DNA of 64,000 nt from the NCBI GenBank assembly GCA_022730285.1, contig DZCQ01000003.1, forward strand, positions 10,486-74,485, given 5' to 3'. Shown in pieces: positions 44,955 through 53,689 of the stretch. The DNA comes from Flavobacterium psychrophilum. Its GTDB lineage: Bacteria > Bacteroidota > Bacteroidia > Flavobacteriales > Flavobacteriaceae. The stretch's first letter is position 1. Every line of letters starts with the position of its first letter. The translations under genes and the position numbers were made by a program. The notes beneath the pieces are model-generated. The model had not been told where the DNA came from, made no database searches, and saw only the letters and a list, made by a program, of their open reading frames with translations.

Positions 44955-46960
44955 GATAATTCAAGAGTTATAGTATTATTTTTTAAGATAGGTTCTCCTG
45001 CTTGTATTGACTGTTTTCTTACTTTTCCAATACCTATTGCTTTGACTTTCATTCCTAAATTTTCTAGCAAGGCAACTGCGTCCATTCCTGGCATTCCTTT
45101 TAAATTTGGAATTACCTTTGGATTGCTATTTAATTTTTTATTGTATTTATAGTAATTTTCTTCTTGCGATTTGTTTTTTTTAGCTAAATTTTTCACCACA
45201 TTAGTAGAAGGAACATCTGTAAATATTTTTTGAGCAATTCGTTTAAAAACAGGTCCCGCGACATCTGCACCAAAATAACCATTTGCAACATTTGGTTTAT
45301 GCACTACCACAATGCAGGAATACTCTGGTTTATCGGCAGGGAAGTATCCTACAAATGAAGAGGCATAATACATTTTTTCATCTCCTCTATTATAATTAAC
45401 CTGAGCCGTTCCTGTTTTTCCTGCCATTGAAAAATTTTTAGAATATAATTTAGAACCCGTTCCTTTTTTTACAACATTTTGCAAAATTGCTTGAACTTTT
45501 TTAACTGTAGTTTGGTTACAAATACTTGGATTAATTATTTGGGTAGGATATTCTTTAATGACTTTATTCCATTCTTTTACTTCTTTTACAAACTTTGGTT
45601 TAACCATCACTCCATTGTTTGCAATCGCATTGTAGAGCGTCAGTGTTTGTAGTGGTGTTACCGAAACTCCATACCCAAAAGCCATCCACGGAAGTGAAAT
45701 AGCACTCCATTTTTTGTCGGTTGGTTCTGGTATATATGGAACACCTTCCCCTTTAAATGGTAATCCTAAAGGCTTATTAAGTCCTAAATTAACTATTCTG
45801 TTGGTAAATTGTTTTGGATCTTTTTTATAATTATCATAAACAGCTTGCACCATAATGGTATTAGAAGAAAGTTCAAAACCTCTAGCCAAGGATACTTTGC
45901 CATAACCACCTTTGTGGGCATCTCTCACTTTTCTTCCTTTGTAGGTTATCTCTCCACCTTTGCTATCAAAAACCTTGCTAGTATCTATCTTATTATCATC
46001 TAGTAAGGCGATTAAATCTACTAATTTGAATGTAGAACCTGGTTCGTGCGATTCTGCTACAGCATAATTAATAGTTTCATAATAGGTTCCATCTTTTGCT
46101 TTTCCCAAATTAGAAATTGCTTTTATGTCGCCTGTTTTTGTTTCCATTACTACCACACATCCGTGGTCTGCATCATATTCAGTTAGTTGTTTTAATAGTG
46201 CATGATGTGCAATGTCTTGTACATAAACATCAATGGTAGAAATAACATCAAATCCATCTTGTGGTTCTACCTCGTTGTTGTCTCTTATGGGTTTCCATTG
46301 CCCTTTGGCTATTTTTTGCTTTAAAACCTTACCATCTTTACCATTTAAATATTCTCCAAAAGCACCTTCAATACCCACACGGGTAAGCTTTCCTTCCTCA
46401 TTAAATCTTTCGTAACCAATGGTTCTTTCTGCAATTTTTCCAATTGGGTGCTCTCTAACGGTTTTTTGGTCGGTTATTATTCCTCCTTTGTATGCACCTA
46501 AATTAAAAAGAGGAAAATTTTTAATGGTCATGTATTGGGTATAGCTTAAATTTCTAGCTACTAGAAAATATCTGTTTTTATTAGCTCGTGCTTTTCTAAA
46601 TTCGTTTAAGTAAGTGCTGCTTGGCTTTTTAAATAATTTTGAGAGTGAGTCTGAGAGTGCTTTTATATTAGAATCAAAGTTAGTTTTAGTTGGAGCAAGT
46701 GCGTCAAAACGAATAGTATATTCAGGAATTGAAGTAGCTAAAAGGCTTCCATCGGAGGAATAAACATTACCTCTGTTTGCTGGGATAACGAAATTTTTCA
46801 CAGAGCGTTCTTTGGCTAATTTTCTATAATAATCTCCTTCAACCCACTGTATATTAGTAAGTTTTACAGCTATAGCGACTATCATTACAAACAACAAAAG
46901 GCTTATAATGTAGATACGTTTTAGAATATTTCGGGCTTCTATTGCCATAGTTTTTGCCAA
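44951..46960 (-). CDS. ftsI: septal class B penicillin-binding protein with PASTA domain
   Basis: 669 residues: one membrane helix (about 15-33), a pedestal domain, and the transpeptidase domain with the active serine S309 in STFK312, the SSN motif, and KTG at 515-517. A single PASTA domain forms the C-terminus (VIPNLKGMPGMDAVALL to the end). It crosslinks septal peptidoglycan with FtsW. The start overlaps ftsL by 22 bases; a second ATG four codons in would cut the overlap to 10. Confidence 0.95.
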   Translation of the reverse strand: MAKTMAIEARNILKRIYIISLLLFVMIVAIAVKLTNIQWVEGDYYRKLAKERSVKNFVIPANRGNVYSSDGSLLATSIPEYTIRFDALAPTKTNFDSNIKALSDSLSKLFKKPSSTYLNEFRKARANKNRYFLVARNLSYTQYMTIKNFPLFNLGAYKGGIITDQKTVREHPIGKIAERTIGYERFNEEGKLTRVGIEGAFGEYLNGKDGKVLKQKIAKGQWKPIRDNNEVEPQDGFDVISTIDVYVQDIAHHALLKQLTEYDADHGCVVVMETKTGDIKAISNLGKAKDGTYYETINYAVAESHEPGSTFKLVDLIALLDDNKIDTSKVFDSKGGEITYKGRKVRDAHKGGYGKVSLARGFELSSNTIMVQAVYDNYKKDPKQFTNRIVNLGLNKPLGLPFKGEGVPYIPEPTDKKWSAISLPWMAFGYGVSVTPLQTLTLYNAIANNGVMVKPKFVKEVKEWNKVIKEYPTQIINPSICNQTTVKKVQAILQNVVKKGTGSKLYSKNFSMAGKTGTAQVNYNRGDEKMYYASSFVGYFPADKPEYSCIVVVHKPNVANGYFGADVAGPVFKRIAQKIFTDVPSTNVVKNLAKKNKSQEENYYKYNKKLNSNPKVIPNLKGMPGMDAVALLENLGMKVKAIGIGKVRKQSIQAGEPILKNNTITLELS

Positions 46961-47280
46961 AAGGATTTTTCTGTTGTTACCTTAATTTTTTTTGGTGGAA
47001 CTGCCGATGGAAAAATATTTTTTTTACTCATTTCGGACGAAACAGTAGATTCCATTTTTATTTTCATTAACTCTGAACGTTTATCTACAAATTCCGAACG
47101 CAATTCTTTTACTTGATTGGTTAAATCGGCAATTTGATATATTTTTTTTTCGTAGTTATGAGAGTTTGCTATCATTAGAATTGCAAGAAGAATTAAGAAA
47201 ATAATAAATTGCCAATTTTTAACACCATCTTCATTTATAAGGTATTTAGCTTTAATTATATCGTATATTCCTGCTTTCAT
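46939..47280 (-). CDS. ftsL: FtsL-like division protein
   Basis: 113 residues: a short cytoplasmic part, one membrane helix (FIIFLILLAILMIANS, about 26-42) and a coiled coil (QIADLTNQVKELRSEFVDKRSELMKI), then a basic tail. This plan and its place between rsmH and ftsI make it the FtsL-like protein of Bacteroidetes. It would join FtsQ to form the regulatory complex of FtsW-FtsI. Sequence similarity to E. coli FtsL is too low to see by eye. Confidence 0.85.
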   Translation of the reverse strand: MKAGIYDIIKAKYLINEDGVKNWQFIIFLILLAILMIANSHNYEKKIYQIADLTNQVKELRSEFVDKRSELMKIKMESTVSSEMSKKNIFPSAVPPKKIKVTTEKSFWQKLWQ

Positions 47281-47287
47281 TTTTTGC

Positions 47288-48184
47288 TTATTTTTTTTCT
47301 GCTATTCTCAATTTAGCACTTCGAGCTCTATTATTAGCCTTAATTTCTTCGTCACTAGGAATAATCATTTTTCCTATTAACGTGAAAGGAACTTGAAAAT
47401 TCCCAAAAAAATCTCGTTCTGGTTCGCCTTCAAAAAGACCATTTTTCATAAATCGTTTTACCAATCTGTCTTCTAAAGAATGATAAGAAATAACACTCAA
47501 TCGTCCTCCTTCTGCTAAAATCTCTAGCGATTGTTCTAGAAATTCTTTCAAGACCTCAATTTCCTGATTGACTTCAATACGAATAGACTGGTATATTTGT
47601 GCTAAAATTTTATGTGCTTTATTGTTTGGCAAAAAACGAGCTAAAACTTGTTTTAAATCCTCGGTATTTACAATTTTTTCTTTTTCTCGAGCTTCAATAA
47701 TTGCCCTTGCAATTGCAGGAGCATTACTTAATTCTCCATATTGAGAAAATATTCTACGCAAATTAGCTTCGTCATATTCATTTACTATTTTAAAAGCATT
47801 TAGATCGTTTTTCTTACTCATTCGCATATCTAATTCCGCATCAAATCTGGTAGAAAATCCTCTTTCTGGAACGTCAAATTGATGGGAAGAAACCCCTAAA
47901 TCTGCTAATATTCCATCTACTTTTTTTATTCCTTGAAAACGCAAAAACCGTTTAAGAAATCTGAAATTTTCTGGAATCAGTACAAATCGATTATCTAAAA
48001 TGGCATTATTCCAAGCATCTTCATCTTGATCAAAAGCAAATAGTTTTCCTTGTTCGCCTAGCCGAGATAAAATCTCTTTAGAATGTCCACCTCCTCCAAA
48101 GGTTACATCTACATAAATTCCGTTTGGATTAATATTTAACCCATCGACGGTTTGTGTAAGCAATACTGGATTATGATATTCCAT
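47288..48184 (-). CDS. rsmH: 16S rRNA (cytosine(1402)-N(4))-methyltransferase
   Basis: 298 residues. EYHNPVLLTQTVDGLNI and VDVTFGGGGHSKEIL form the SAM site, GILADLGVSSHQFDVPERGFS is the family mark, and VISYHSLEDRLVKRFM is near the end. It methylates C1402 of 16S rRNA at the P site. Its start overlaps mraZ by 14 bases and its end is 7 bases before ftsL. Confidence 0.97.
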   Translation of the reverse strand: MEYHNPVLLTQTVDGLNINPNGIYVDVTFGGGGHSKEILSRLGEQGKLFAFDQDEDAWNNAILDNRFVLIPENFRFLKRFLRFQGIKKVDGILADLGVSSHQFDVPERGFSTRFDAELDMRMSKKNDLNAFKIVNEYDEANLRRIFSQYGELSNAPAIARAIIEAREKEKIVNTEDLKQVLARFLPNNKAHKILAQIYQSIRIEVNQEIEVLKEFLEQSLEILAEGGRLSVISYHSLEDRLVKRFMKNGLFEGEPERDFFGNFQVPFTLIGKMIIPSDEEIKANNRARSAKLRIAEKK

Positions 48185-48644
48185 GGTCGTTGTTTGTAGT
48201 ATTTCCCATCACTTCTTCGGCTAAATCTGCAAAATCACCTACCGAATCATCGATGGCTTTTTCATATAAGTCTTTGTCCCAAATCTCCATAATAGAAACT
48301 GCAGAAGACAGCACAACATCTTTATTTATAGAAGCAAAAACAGCTAAATCTTTTGGAATTAAAAGTCGTCCAAGTGCATCTATCTCGATTATTCGAACTC
48401 CAGCGGTAAATCTTCTTATAAAATCGTTATTTTTTTTAACAAATCTATTTAGAGTATTCATTTTTTGCATCATCTCATTCCATTCTTTCATTGGATACAG
48501 CTCTAAACAAGGCTGAAATACCGAACGCTTCAAAACAAACCCTTCTTGTAGAGTTGCTTCTAATTGCTTTCTTAAAGAATTAGGCAGTAACAACCTTCCT
48601 TTAACGTCCGCTTTGCATTCGTATGTTCCTATAATGACATTCAA
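48171..48644 (-). CDS. mraZ: transcriptional regulator MraZ
   Basis: 157 residues with two SpoVT/AbrB-like halves: GTYECKADVKGRLLLPNSLRKQL and AGVRIIEIDALGRLLIPKDLAVF. MraZ binds repeats upstream of its own gene and controls dcw genes in other bacteria. It is first in the cluster here, 28 bases after a TACCTTTG element. I do not see clear tandem TGGGN boxes, although TGTGG/TGGG wording (minus strand, near 48690-48716) is worth testing. Confidence 0.95.
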   Translation of the reverse strand: MNVIIGTYECKADVKGRLLLPNSLRKQLEATLQEGFVLKRSVFQPCLELYPMKEWNEMMQKMNTLNRFVKKNNDFIRRFTAGVRIIEIDALGRLLIPKDLAVFASINKDVVLSSAVSIMEIWDKDLYEKAIDDSVGDFADLAEEVMGNTTNNDHGIS

Positions 48645-48671
48645 GTAGTTATGATTTTATTTGTGAATAAG

Positions 48672-48679
48672 CAAAGGTA
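48672..48679 (-). promoter_or_regulatory. -7 element of the dcw cluster promoter
   Basis: The minus strand reads TACCTTTG, an exact TAnnTTTG match. A TTTG is found 14 bases upstream, shorter than the usual spacing. The mraZ start is 28 bases downstream. This is the only clear promoter seen for the 13-gene cluster. Confidence 0.65.
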
Positions 48680-48786
48680 AAAATTATTTACCACAAATTA
48701 CCACTATAACCCACTTTGTTAATAAGTTTTGTGTTTTTTATATTTAAAAGAATATATTGCACTTATTGTTTTATAATAATAAAAAA

Positions 48787-48821
48787 TTCAGTAAAGCCAA
48801 AAGTGGCTTTTTAGAACTGAA
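48787..48821. repeat. hairpin upstream of small lipoprotein gene
   Basis: AAAGCCA (48793-48799) pairs with TGGCTTT (48804-48810), flanked by an outer TTCAGT/ACTGAA pair (48787-48792/48816-48821) with a 5-base bulge. It sits in the gap between mraZ and the small lipoprotein and has only a short T-run. Confidence 0.5.
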
Positions 48822-48883
48822 AATGCACTTGTGGCTTTCTTGTTAAAATAATTAACCTGCTTTTGCATACAAAAACTTAATTT

Positions 48884-49039
48884 ATGAAATCGAATTTAAC
48901 AAAATACTTACCCTTTATTGTTTCCTTTTTAATTCTTGGAATGAGTACAAGTTGCAAAACAACGATGCATCCAAAAGCAAAAAGCATACCTCCAGGTCAG
49001 ATAAAAAAAGAAGGGAAAAATATAATTTCACTTAGGTAG
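48884..49039 (+). CDS. small lipoprotein, 51 residues
   Basis: An ATG at 48884 opens 51 codons to TAG at 49037. The product has a basic start (MKSNLTKYL), a hydrophobic stretch and a lipobox GMSTSC with cysteine 24, then a short basic tail with SIPPGQIKKEGK. The IPPGQ-KK segment recalls very small Bacteroidetes lipoproteins of unknown role. A TGCTTTTG near-match to the -7 element lies at 48858-48865 and a hairpin terminator follows directly at 49048, which supports it as a real gene. Confidence 0.7.
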   Translation: MKSNLTKYLPFIVSFLILGMSTSCKTTMHPKAKSIPPGQIKKEGKNIISLR

Positions 49040-49047
49040 AAAATAAA

Positions 49048-49073
49048 AAAGCAAAGTGATAGGGCTTTGCTTT
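49048..49073 (+). terminator. hairpin after the small lipoprotein gene
   Basis: AAAGCAAAG (49048-49056) pairs perfectly with CTTTGCTTT (49065-49073). The T-run is short, so strength is uncertain. Confidence 0.65.
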
Positions 49074-49136
49074 GGTGGGAATTGATTATTCTACAAAAAT
49101 TACTCAAAAAAAGGGAAAATAGAAAATGTAGAAAAT

Positions 49137-49502
49137 TTAATATTGATTTGTGGCAAGTAGAACCAATGTGCAAGCCACCTCAACCTTTATATTATTAGCT
49201 CGTAATAACTGATAAAATTCTGGATTTTCTGTTCCTGGATTAAAAATAACTCGTTTGGGTTTACATTCAATAATATAATTATAGTATTCTGCCTGACGGG
49301 AAGCATTTAAATACAACGTTACAGTGTGAATATTTGCAATGGGTATGCATTTTGTTTGAATAGTAATTCCTGCAACTTCTCCTGTGTTTTGTCCTATTGC
49401 AAGAACAGAAACATCTTTTGCAACTAACATTGAAATAGCTTTGTAGGAATATTTGTCTGGCTTAACAGATGCACCAAGAACTAATGTTTTTTTGACACTC
49501 AT
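49137..49502 (-). CDS. CoA-binding domain protein
   Basis: 121 residues of the CoA_binding_2 (YccU-like) family: TLVLGASVKPDKYSYKAISML is the Rossmann CoA loop, followed by VTLYLNASRQAEYYNYII and IFNPGTENPEF. The NPGTEN segment is typical. The domain is like that of succinyl-CoA synthetase alpha but stands alone, and its role is not known. It lies between the small lipoprotein and marC, with no clear operon partner. Confidence 0.87.
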   Translation of the reverse strand: MSVKKTLVLGASVKPDKYSYKAISMLVAKDVSVLAIGQNTGEVAGITIQTKCIPIANIHTVTLYLNASRQAEYYNYIIECKPKRVIFNPGTENPEFYQLLRANNIKVEVACTLVLLATNQY

Positions 49503-49589
49503 TTTGTTTAATTTTTGGCAAAAGTAATTAAAATAGAAATTTTACAATCATAAATTAGATTTAATAATTTATTTTGTTTTGATAATATG

Positions 49590-49597
49590 TATTTTTG
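49590..49597 (+). promoter_or_regulatory. -7 element before marC
   Basis: TATTTTTG matches TAnnTTTG, 12 bases before the ATG at 49610, which means a very short leader. No -33 element with good spacing is seen. Confidence 0.5.
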
Positions 49598-49609
49598 CAT
49601 TAAAAAAAG

Positions 49610-50233
49610 ATGGAATTATTTATATATTTATTTTTCGCACTATTTTCTGTACTCAATCCTATTGGCACGATACCAATATTTGTAGGACTTACACAAGGAG
49701 ATAGTAAAAATGAACGCTCTAGAATTTCTCTGTGGACATCTATTAATGTTTTTATAATTTTAATAATTTCCTTTTTTGTTGGGCAATATGTTCTTTCTTT
49801 TTTTGGTATTACAATTAATGCCTTAAGAATTACTGGTGGAATTATTATTGCAAGTTCAGGATTTTCTTTATTATCAGGAAAGTTTAGTAAAAAAAGAGGT
49901 ATTAATAAGCAAGTACAAACAGATGTGCAAAGCAGAAACGACATTGCATTAACACCACTCGCAATGCCAATGCTTGCTGGCCCTGGCTCTATTTCATTAT
50001 TAATTGCATTTTACCAAGAACACCATACTATTGAAGAAATGGTTGTTTCGTCTCTTGCAATTTTGATGGTGTCTGCGAGTATTTATTTAGTGCTAAGAAG
50101 TGCACATTATTTATCTAAAATTTTAGGAGCTTCTGGAATTGTAGCAATATCAAGAATTGTTGGTTTTTTAACCATTGCTATTGGCGTTCAATACATAATC
50201 AGTTCTATATTAAGCATTGTAAGAGGAATTTAA
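49610..50233 (+). CDS. MarC family integral membrane protein
   Basis: 207 residues with six likely membrane helices. The opening LFFALFSVLNPIGTIPIFVGLT and the later TPLAMPMLAGPGSISLLI are the two conserved blocks of the MarC family (NPIG and MPMLAGPG). Despite the name, a drug-efflux role was not confirmed for MarC; transport of a small solute is suspected. Start ATG 49610 follows a promoter element closely. It converges on dnaA. Confidence 0.92.
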   Translation: MELFIYLFFALFSVLNPIGTIPIFVGLTQGDSKNERSRISLWTSINVFIILIISFFVGQYVLSFFGITINALRITGGIIIASSGFSLLSGKFSKKRGINKQVQTDVQSRNDIALTPLAMPMLAGPGSISLLIAFYQEHHTIEEMVVSSLAILMVSASIYLVLRSAHYLSKILGASGIVAISRIVGFLTIAIGVQYIISSILSIVRGI

Positions 50234-50259
50234 AAAATGCAATATATTAAATTACAATA

Positions 50260-51687
50260 CTATAAAGATAGTTTTTTCTGAATATCTTCTACAAATTTCT
50301 TAAATTGCTTATCGGTAGTAACAAGGTTATCAACAGTTTTACAAGCATGCAATACCGTTGCGTGATCTCTGTCCCCTATTTGCGAGCCAATATTAGCCAA
50401 AGAAGATTTTGTATATTTCTTAGCAAAAAACATTGCTAATTGTCGTGCCTGAACAATATGTCTTTTTCTAGTTTTAGACTGTAATGTATCTACATCTATT
50501 TGGAAGTAATCTGAAACTGTTTTTTGAATATAATCTATAGAGATTTCTCTTTTAACATTTTTCACAAATTTTTCTACCACTAATTTAGCAAGATCGATGG
50601 TTACTTCTTTTTTATTAAAAGAAGATTGTGCAATTAAAGAAATGATAGCTCCTTCTAACTCTCGTACATTGGTTTTAATATTTCTGGCAACATATTCTAT
50701 GATTTCGTCTGGCATTTCTACACCATCTCTAAACAGTATGTTTTTTAATATAGAGATTCTAGTTTCGTAATCTGGTTGGTGTATTTCGGCAGAAAGCCCC
50801 CATTTAAAACGAGATAACAAGCGTTGCTCTATATCTTGCATGTCCACAGGTGCCTTATCGGAGGTTAATACAACTTGTTTTCCATTTTGATGCAAATAGT
50901 TAAAAATATGAAAAAATACATCTTGAGTTCCTGTTTTTCCAGAAAAAAACTGCACATCATCTATAATCAAAACGTCTATTAATTGATAAAAATGGATAAA
51001 ATCGTTTCGATTGTTTTTTTTAACAGAATCAATGTACTGTTGTGTAAATATTTCGGCAGAAATATAAAGCACTGTTTTTTCTGGGAATTTTTCTTTGATT
51101 TCTACCCCAATTGCATGAGCGAGATGTGTTTTTCCAAGTCCAACTCCGCCAAACAACAATAATGGATTAAAAGAAGTTCCGCCAGGTTTGTTAGCGACTG
51201 CCATTCCCGCAGAACGAGCTAATCTATTAGAATCACCTTCTAAAAAATTATCAAAACTATAGTTAGAATTAAGCTGTGATTCTATTTTTAGGTTTCTTAT
51301 TCCTGGGATAACAAATGGGTTACGTAATTCTGGGTCTTTGGGTTGCACAGGCACATCTAACTCTTGTGTTTTTATAGCAGCACGATTTGCGCTTGGCAAT
51401 TGTTCTGTAAAAGGAGCTTTATTACCATATGTATTTTCCATTTTAATTTTATATAATAACTTTGCATTTTTGCCAAGTTCTTTTATTAAAGCAACTTTCA
51501 ATAATTTTACATAATGCTCTTCGAGCCATTCGTAAAAAAACCTGCTAGGAACTTGAATATATAATGCATTATCGGTTAGTTCCACACATTTTATAGGTTC
51601 AAACCATGTTTTATAGGCTTGCTCTTCTATATTATCTTTAATAAAAGATAAACAATTATTCCAAACTAACTCAGCATTCAAATTCAT
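50260..51687 (-). CDS. dnaA: chromosomal replication initiator protein DnaA
   Basis: 475 residues: domain I (about 1-90, VWNNCLSFIKDN), a short linker, the AAA+ domain with Walker A FGGVGLGKTHLAHAIG near residues 180-190 and Walker B DVLIIDDVQFFSGK, and the DNA-binding domain IV with signature GDRDHATVLHACKTV. It opens oriC to start replication. A CATCTTTG near-match to the -7 element lies about 85 bases upstream (51771-51778, minus strand). No cluster of DnaA boxes is seen around the gene. Confidence 0.97.
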   Translation of the reverse strand: MNLNAELVWNNCLSFIKDNIEEQAYKTWFEPIKCVELTDNALYIQVPSRFFYEWLEEHYVKLLKVALIKELGKNAKLLYKIKMENTYGNKAPFTEQLPSANRAAIKTQELDVPVQPKDPELRNPFVIPGIRNLKIESQLNSNYSFDNFLEGDSNRLARSAGMAVANKPGGTSFNPLLLFGGVGLGKTHLAHAIGVEIKEKFPEKTVLYISAEIFTQQYIDSVKKNNRNDFIHFYQLIDVLIIDDVQFFSGKTGTQDVFFHIFNYLHQNGKQVVLTSDKAPVDMQDIEQRLLSRFKWGLSAEIHQPDYETRISILKNILFRDGVEMPDEIIEYVARNIKTNVRELEGAIISLIAQSSFNKKEVTIDLAKLVVEKFVKNVKREISIDYIQKTVSDYFQIDVDTLQSKTRKRHIVQARQLAMFFAKKYTKSSLANIGSQIGDRDHATVLHACKTVDNLVTTDKQFKKFVEDIQKKLSL

Positions 51688-51888
51688 AGTGTATATTTGT
51701 AATCTTTTTTGTTATTTTTAGGTTATACGTATCAAAAAACAATCGTCTTTTTTGTTCATTTAGGGGTTAGCAAAGATGCGATATAAAATCGTTAAAAAAA
51801 AAAAAATTATATATTGATTTTGAGAAAAAAAAAGCGTATAGAAATTTAACTGTGTTATGAAAATTTTATAAAAATAAATATATATATT

Positions 51889-52290
51889 ATGAAGGAATTT
51901 GAATTTAAAGTTCGAGTTAGATATTCCGAAACCGACCAAATGAGGGTAGTATATCATGGAAATTATGCTCAATATTTTGAGATGGGACGTGTGGAATGGC
52001 TTAGGAATCTTGGGCTTTCGTACAAATGGATGGAGGATAATGGAATTATGCTTCCAGTAGTTTCATTAACTATGAATTATAAAAAACCAGCACAATATGA
52101 CGACGAAATTAGAGTGAAAACTATTTTTAAAAGTCAAAGCTCTGTGAAAATAGAATTTGAGTATGAAATATACAACGAAAGAGAGGAGTTATTAACAACC
52201 GGCTCTTCCATACTGGTTTTTGTAGACATGAAAACGGGCAGACCAATTGCACCCCCATCTTATGTTAGCGATAAATTAAATTTATTGTAA
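51889..52290 (+). CDS. acyl-CoA thioesterase, YbgC/4-hydroxybenzoyl-CoA type
   Basis: 133 residues, a hot-dog fold protein. RYSETDQMRVVYHGNYAQYFEMGRVEWLR is the family's catalytic helix region, with the aspartate in the ETDQM position. It likely cleaves a short-chain or aromatic acyl-CoA; the natural substrate is unknown. It diverges from dnaA across a very AT-rich 200-base gap with an A-run at 51795-51807. Confidence 0.92.
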   Translation: MKEFEFKVRVRYSETDQMRVVYHGNYAQYFEMGRVEWLRNLGLSYKWMEDNGIMLPVVSLTMNYKKPAQYDDEIRVKTIFKSQSSVKIEFEYEIYNEREELLTTGSSILVFVDMKTGRPIAPPSYVSDKLNLL

Positions 52291-52380
52291 AATTCTTAAA
52301 ACAAAAGATGTTTTAAATAATTATTCCCATACAAATGTTAAATTTTTCAATAATTTCTTTATTAATTAATTATTGTAAGT

Positions 52381-52388
52381 TACTTTTG
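52381..52388 (+). promoter_or_regulatory. -7 element before the metallophosphoesterase gene
   Basis: TACTTTTG matches TAnnTTTG and lies 13 bases before the ATG at 52402. Confidence 0.5.
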
Positions 52389-52401
52389 TCAAAAAAACAG
52401 C

Positions 52402-53637
52402 ATGACACTTAGATTAATCTTTCTATTTGTTCTTATTTCATTCGTAGAAATATATGTATTTCAAGCAATAAAGACCATCACAAAAATCCGTTGGATTCTA
52501 TATCTTTATATACTTTTTTCAACACTTATCGTAGCATTTATATATTATCAATTCACAAAATTTGACAGAAGTGTTGGACAAACAAAAACAACGTTATTAA
52601 CCATTGGGTTGTTTCTCCTTGTTTTTGTGCCGAAAATTACTATTTTTTTAATTCTATTTCTAGAAGATATTGTACGGTTTGCTGTTGGAAATATTAATTA
52701 TTTTGCAAAAAACAATATTACAACACATTTTTTACCAGAAAGAAGGGCTTTTGTAAGTAAAATTGCATTAGGTATTGCCTCAGTGCCATTTTTATCACTG
52801 TTATACGGAATGACGAAAGGAAAATACAACTTTAAAGTATTAAAACAAACTGTCTATTTTGCAGATTTACCTTCTAATTTTGATGGTTTTAAGATAACAC
52901 AAATATCGGATATACATAGTGGTAGCTTTGATAATCCAGAAAAAATACAACATGCCATAGATTTGATTAATCAAAACCCTACAGACATGATTGTTTTTAC
53001 AGGCGATATTGTAAACTCTCGTGCAGAGGAAATGCAACCATGGATTTCTATATTTAATAAGATAAAAAAGCCAAATTTTGGTAAATTTGCAGTGCTAGGA
53101 AATCACGATTATGGAGAGTATATTACTTGGAAAACTTCACAGGAAAAAGAAGATAATTTTATAGCGATTAAAAACTTATATGGTCAAATTGGATTTCAAT
53201 TACTTCTAAATCAAAATATTAAAATAAAAAAAAACGAGCAAGAAATAGCAATAATAGGTGTTGAAAACTGGGGACACAATTTTAAAAAAGCTGGCGATAT
53301 ACAAATTGCGGCTCAAGGACTCTTTGCAACTGATTTTAAAATCCTGCTAAGTCACGACCCGAGCCATTGGGAATATGAAATAAAAAATCATCCTAAACAT
53401 TTTCAACTCACACTCTCTGGACACACACACGGATTTCAATTTGGCATAGAAATTCCTAAATTTATAAAATGGAGTCCTGTAAGTTATATATACAAACAAT
53501 GGGCAGGTCTCTACGAAAATGTAGGCAGGTATATATATGTGAATAGAGGTTTTGGCTTTCATGCCTATCCTGGCAGAGTAGGTATTATGCCAGAAATAAC
53601 AATAATTGAGCTAAAAAAAGAGAATAATAAAGTATAA
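52402..53637 (+). CDS. membrane-anchored metallophosphoesterase
   Basis: 411 residues. The N-terminal third has several hydrophobic helices (about 1-100), and the rest is a calcineurin-like phosphoesterase: ITQISDIHSGSFDN, MIVFTGDIVNSRA, FAVLGNHDYGEY, LLSHDPSHWEYE and LTLSGHTHGFQFG give the five metal-ligand blocks. Similar YaeI/YpbG-type proteins have been linked to lipid or nucleotide phosphates, but the substrate is not readable. The thioredoxin-like gene follows 52 bases later with its own -7 element. Confidence 0.92.
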   Translation: MTLRLIFLFVLISFVEIYVFQAIKTITKIRWILYLYILFSTLIVAFIYYQFTKFDRSVGQTKTTLLTIGLFLLVFVPKITIFLILFLEDIVRFAVGNINYFAKNNITTHFLPERRAFVSKIALGIASVPFLSLLYGMTKGKYNFKVLKQTVYFADLPSNFDGFKITQISDIHSGSFDNPEKIQHAIDLINQNPTDMIVFTGDIVNSRAEEMQPWISIFNKIKKPNFGKFAVLGNHDYGEYITWKTSQEKEDNFIAIKNLYGQIGFQLLLNQNIKIKKNEQEIAIIGVENWGHNFKKAGDIQIAAQGLFATDFKILLSHDPSHWEYEIKNHPKHFQLTLSGHTHGFQFGIEIPKFIKWSPVSYIYKQWAGLYENVGRYIYVNRGFGFHAYPGRVGIMPEITIIELKKENNKV

Positions 53638-53652
53638 ATATATCAAAAACAG

Positions 53653-53660
53653 TATATTTG
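53653..53660 (+). promoter_or_regulatory. -7 element before the thioredoxin-like gene
   Basis: TATATTTG matches TAnnTTTG, 29 bases before the ATG at 53690. Confidence 0.55.
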
Positions 53661-53689
53661 TACAACAAAGTTTTACTAAAATTACACTT

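Noticed and set aside
51688..51888. Possible replication origin in the AT-rich gap before dnaA
   Set aside because: I see no cluster of TTATNCACA-type DnaA boxes on either strand; AT-richness alone is common here.
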